In this document: positions 16,340 to 17,965 of the stretch, in pieces
How the letters are laid out: every line of letters starts with the position of its first letter
Position numbering within the stretch: position 1 is the stretch's first letter
Source of the DNA: Candidatus Eiseniibacteriota bacterium
GTDB lineage: Bacteria > JAFGKV01
Assembly: GCA_025453925.1 (NCBI GenBank)
Contig: JALOPK010000025.1
Location: forward strand, 1 to 17,965
DNA length: 17,965 nucleotides
Direction of reading: 5' to 3'
The notes under the pieces: model-generated
Told to the model about the DNA's origin: nothing
Databases searched by the model: none
What the model saw: the letters and a program-made list of their open reading frames with translations, nothing else
Made by a program: the position numbers and the translations under genes

Positions 16340-17965
16340 ATGAGACAGATGACCTCGTTGGTGGTGTTTCTTGCGCTGCTCGGCAGCCTGGCGGGCGCCG
16401 AGATCCCCCAGATGATCAGCTACCAGGGCAAGGTGACGGATGCGTCAGGAACGCCTGTCGCTGACGGATCCTACACCATGCGGTTCCGGATCTATGATGC
16501 GGTGAGCGCGGGCACGCTGTTGTGGGACAGCGGAGCGCAGCCGGTGACCGTTGCGGGCGGGATCTTCAGCGTGTTGCTGGGAGAGAGCCCGCAGCCAGCG
16601 ATCATGCTCGATTTCAACGCGGACTACTGGTTGCAGGTGACCTTCAGCGGAGTGGATCAGGCGCCGAGGCAGCGTCTCGCGTCCACCGGCTATGCCTACA
16701 TGGCCAGCGGGTTGGTGGCGGGAACAGAGGTGAGCGGGGCCGTGACGACCGGGACGCTCTCGGCCCTGAAGGGAACGAACACCGCCACGGCAGGTCAAAA
16801 CTACGGCGGCGTGTTCACCGCTTCCTCCTCTTCGGGACGGGGCGTCTACGGTCTGGCGTCGGCCACCACGGGAGAGACATACGGGGGCCTGTTCGAAGCG
16901 CTATCGCCCACGGGCAGAGCCGTGGCCGGTGAATCCTACCACACCTCCGGCGACAACTACGGCGGCTACTTCCGGACCTGGTCAACGGCAGGCACGGGCG
17001 TGTACGGCGAGGCCACCGCCACGTCGGGCACCACCTGCGGTCTCTATGGCCGGAGCGCCTCGACCTCCGGCCGGGGCGTGTACGGTGGGGCCACTGCCAC
17101 GGGGGGCCATGCGTTAGGAGTCCTTGGTGAGAGCGCTTCCACGGGGGGCAGCGGTGTGCACGGCAACGCCTACGCCACATCAGGCTACAACTACGGGGTC
17201 TATGGGATCAGCTTTTCACCCCTCGGGCGGGGCGTGTGTGGCATCGCCGACTGCTATGGGGTCCTCGGCGTGACCCACTCAACGACCGGCTGTGGCGTGC
17301 GCGGCTGGGCCACTGACACATCTGGCACCGCCTACGGGGTCTATGGCCTGAGCGATTCCGGCGCCGGCCACGGTGTGTACGGCTATGCCTCCGCCACATC
17401 GGGGACTACCTACGGGGTCTACGGCGTCACTGCCTCCGGATCCGGCTACGGTGTGTACGGCTTGGCGAACGTCACGTCGGGGACCAGCTACGGGATCTGG
17501 GGCCAAAGCAACTCCAGCGCCGGCATCGGTGTTCACGGCACCTCCCCCGCAAAAGGCGTGTCCGGCGTCGCCGGAGCCCCGTCTGGCACGACATACGGGG
17601 TGTATGGCGAGAGCTCCTCCACCGCCGGCCGCGGTGTGCACGGCGAGGCCACCGCCACGTCGGGCACCACCTACGGGGGTCGCTTCGTGAGCTCCTCCAC
17701 CGCCGGCCTGGGGGTATATGGCGGGGCCACCGCCTCATCGGGCTATACCCAAGGGGGACACTTCGAAAGTGCTTCCACCGACGGCCACGGTGTGTATGCC
17801 TCCGCCGATGCCACTTCGGGCACCACCTACGGGGTCGAGGCCCGGAGCTACTCCACCGCAGGCTTCGGCGTGTTCGGCGTGGCCTATGCCACCTCCGGCA
17901 CCACCTACGGAGTCTATGGCGCCACCAATTCGCCCAGTGGTTTCGGCGGGGCCTTTTGGGGGAGG
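16340..17965 (+). CDS. Secreted repeat protein with 26-residue GVYG repeats (cut by right edge)
   Basis: The frame is open from ATG 16340 to the window end (542 codons, no stop), so the C-terminus is missing. AAGGAGA precedes the ATG; an in-frame ATG at 16277 has no such site. Residues 1-20 are a signal peptide (MRQMTSLVVFLALLGSLAGA). Residues about 21-125 form an N-terminal domain (MISYQGKVTDASGTPVADGS, GGIFSVLLGE, FNADYWLQV, APRQRLASTGYAYMAS), a type I recall from extracellular proteins of FCB and candidate phyla. From residue 155 on there are fifteen units, thirteen of them 26 residues. Each is built from a YGVYGxSxSTAGx half and a GVYGxAxATSGTT half. Gly, Ser, Thr, Ala and Tyr dominate, suggesting an extended beta structure such as a helix or fibre. 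It is probably surface-exposed or released. Adhesin and tail-fibre-like roles are possible, but none is shown. Confidence 0.8.
   Translation, partial: MRQMTSLVVFLALLGSLAGAEIPQMISYQGKVTDASGTPVADGSYTMRFRIYDAVSAGTLLWDSGAQPVTVAGGIFSVLLGESPQPAIMLDFNADYWLQVTFSGVDQAPRQRLASTGYAYMASGLVAGTEVSGAVTTGTLSALKGTNTATAGQNYGGVFTASSSSGRGVYGLASATTGETYGGLFEALSPTGRAVAGESYHTSGDNYGGYFRTWSTAGTGVYGEATATSGTTCGLYGRSASTSGRGVYGGATATGGHALGVLGESASTGGSGVHGNAYATSGYNYGVYGISFSPLGRGVCGIADCYGVLGVTHSTTGCGVRGWATDTSGTAYGVYGLSDSGAGHGVYGYASATSGTTYGVYGVTASGSGYGVYGLANVTSGTSYGIWGQSNSSAGIGVHGTSPAKGVSGVAGAPSGTTYGVYGESSSTAGRGVHGEATATSGTTYGGRFVSSSTAGLGVYGGATASSGYTQGGHFESASTDGHGVYASADATSGTTYGVEARSYSTAGFGVFGVAYATSGTTYGVYGATNSPSGFGGAFWGR
16802..17965 (+). 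repeat. 78-bp tandem coding repeats, fifteen units
   Basis: Unit starts: 16802, 16880, 16958, 17036, 17114, 17192, 17255, 17333, 17411, 17489, 17594, 17672, 17750, 17828 and 17906 (last cut by the edge). All are 78 bp except the unit at 17192 (63 bp) and the one at 17489 (105 bp); both changes are multiples of three and keep the frame. Recurrent core: GGCACCACCTACGGGGTCTA. Copies have drifted, so this is an old array rather than a fresh expansion. Confidence 0.9.

Overview
The window is GC-rich and densely coded, from a Gram-negative bacterium. It has a TonB/ExbBD energy-transduction operon, a TonB-dependent outer-membrane receptor, and a secreted repeat protein whose N-terminal region (ISYQGKVTD... 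/ PRQRL.STGYAYMAS) is a type I associate with Eisenbacteria, Latescibacteria and other FCB-group or candidate-phylum genomes. The taxonomic guess comes only from gene style and is weak. No mobile element, CRISPR array, tRNA or rRNA was seen.

Layout. (1) 1-1776, minus strand: exbB, exbD, exbD, tonB (tonB cut by the left edge), a tight operon with a good promoter candidate near 1882-1910. (2) 2067-4453, plus strand: an MBL-fold hydrolase and a multi-membrane GT39-type glycosyltransferase, overlapping by 4 bp (GTGA), probably one transcript from a promoter near 1952-1979. (3) 10359-4586, minus strand: hutU, hutI, a PHP-domain phosphoesterase and a TonB-dependent receptor. The last two overlap by GTGA, so the unit looks like a hut operon with its own outer-membrane receptor; hutH and the later hut steps are not in the window. 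(4) 10606-14457, plus strand, divergent from hutU: a ~1283-residue protein with two class III cyclase domains, a P-loop NTPase and TPR repeats, the domain order of mammalian soluble adenylyl cyclase. Its catalytic residues are split between the two cyclase domains. (5) 14687-15508, plus: rsmE, a 16S rRNA m3U methyltransferase. (6) 15509-16339: an 831-bp gene-free stretch with a perfect 28-bp palindrome, small hairpins and two heptamer-repeat tracts. (7) 16340-17965, plus, cut by the right edge: a secreted protein with fifteen 26-residue Gly/Ser/Thr/Tyr-rich repeats (78-nt DNA repeats).

How it may work together: the ExbB/ExbD/TonB complex would power receptors such as the one at the end of the hut operon, which may import histidine, urocanate or a related nutrient for HutU and HutI. 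The divergent cyclase could provide a cAMP signal next to a catabolic operon. These links are inferred from position only.

The most interesting items are the soluble-adenylyl-cyclase-like protein with its odd 5' end (a strong ribosome-binding site feeding an out-of-frame 18-codon ORF), the hut/PHP/receptor gene set, the 26-residue repeat protein, and the repeat-laden intergenic region before it.
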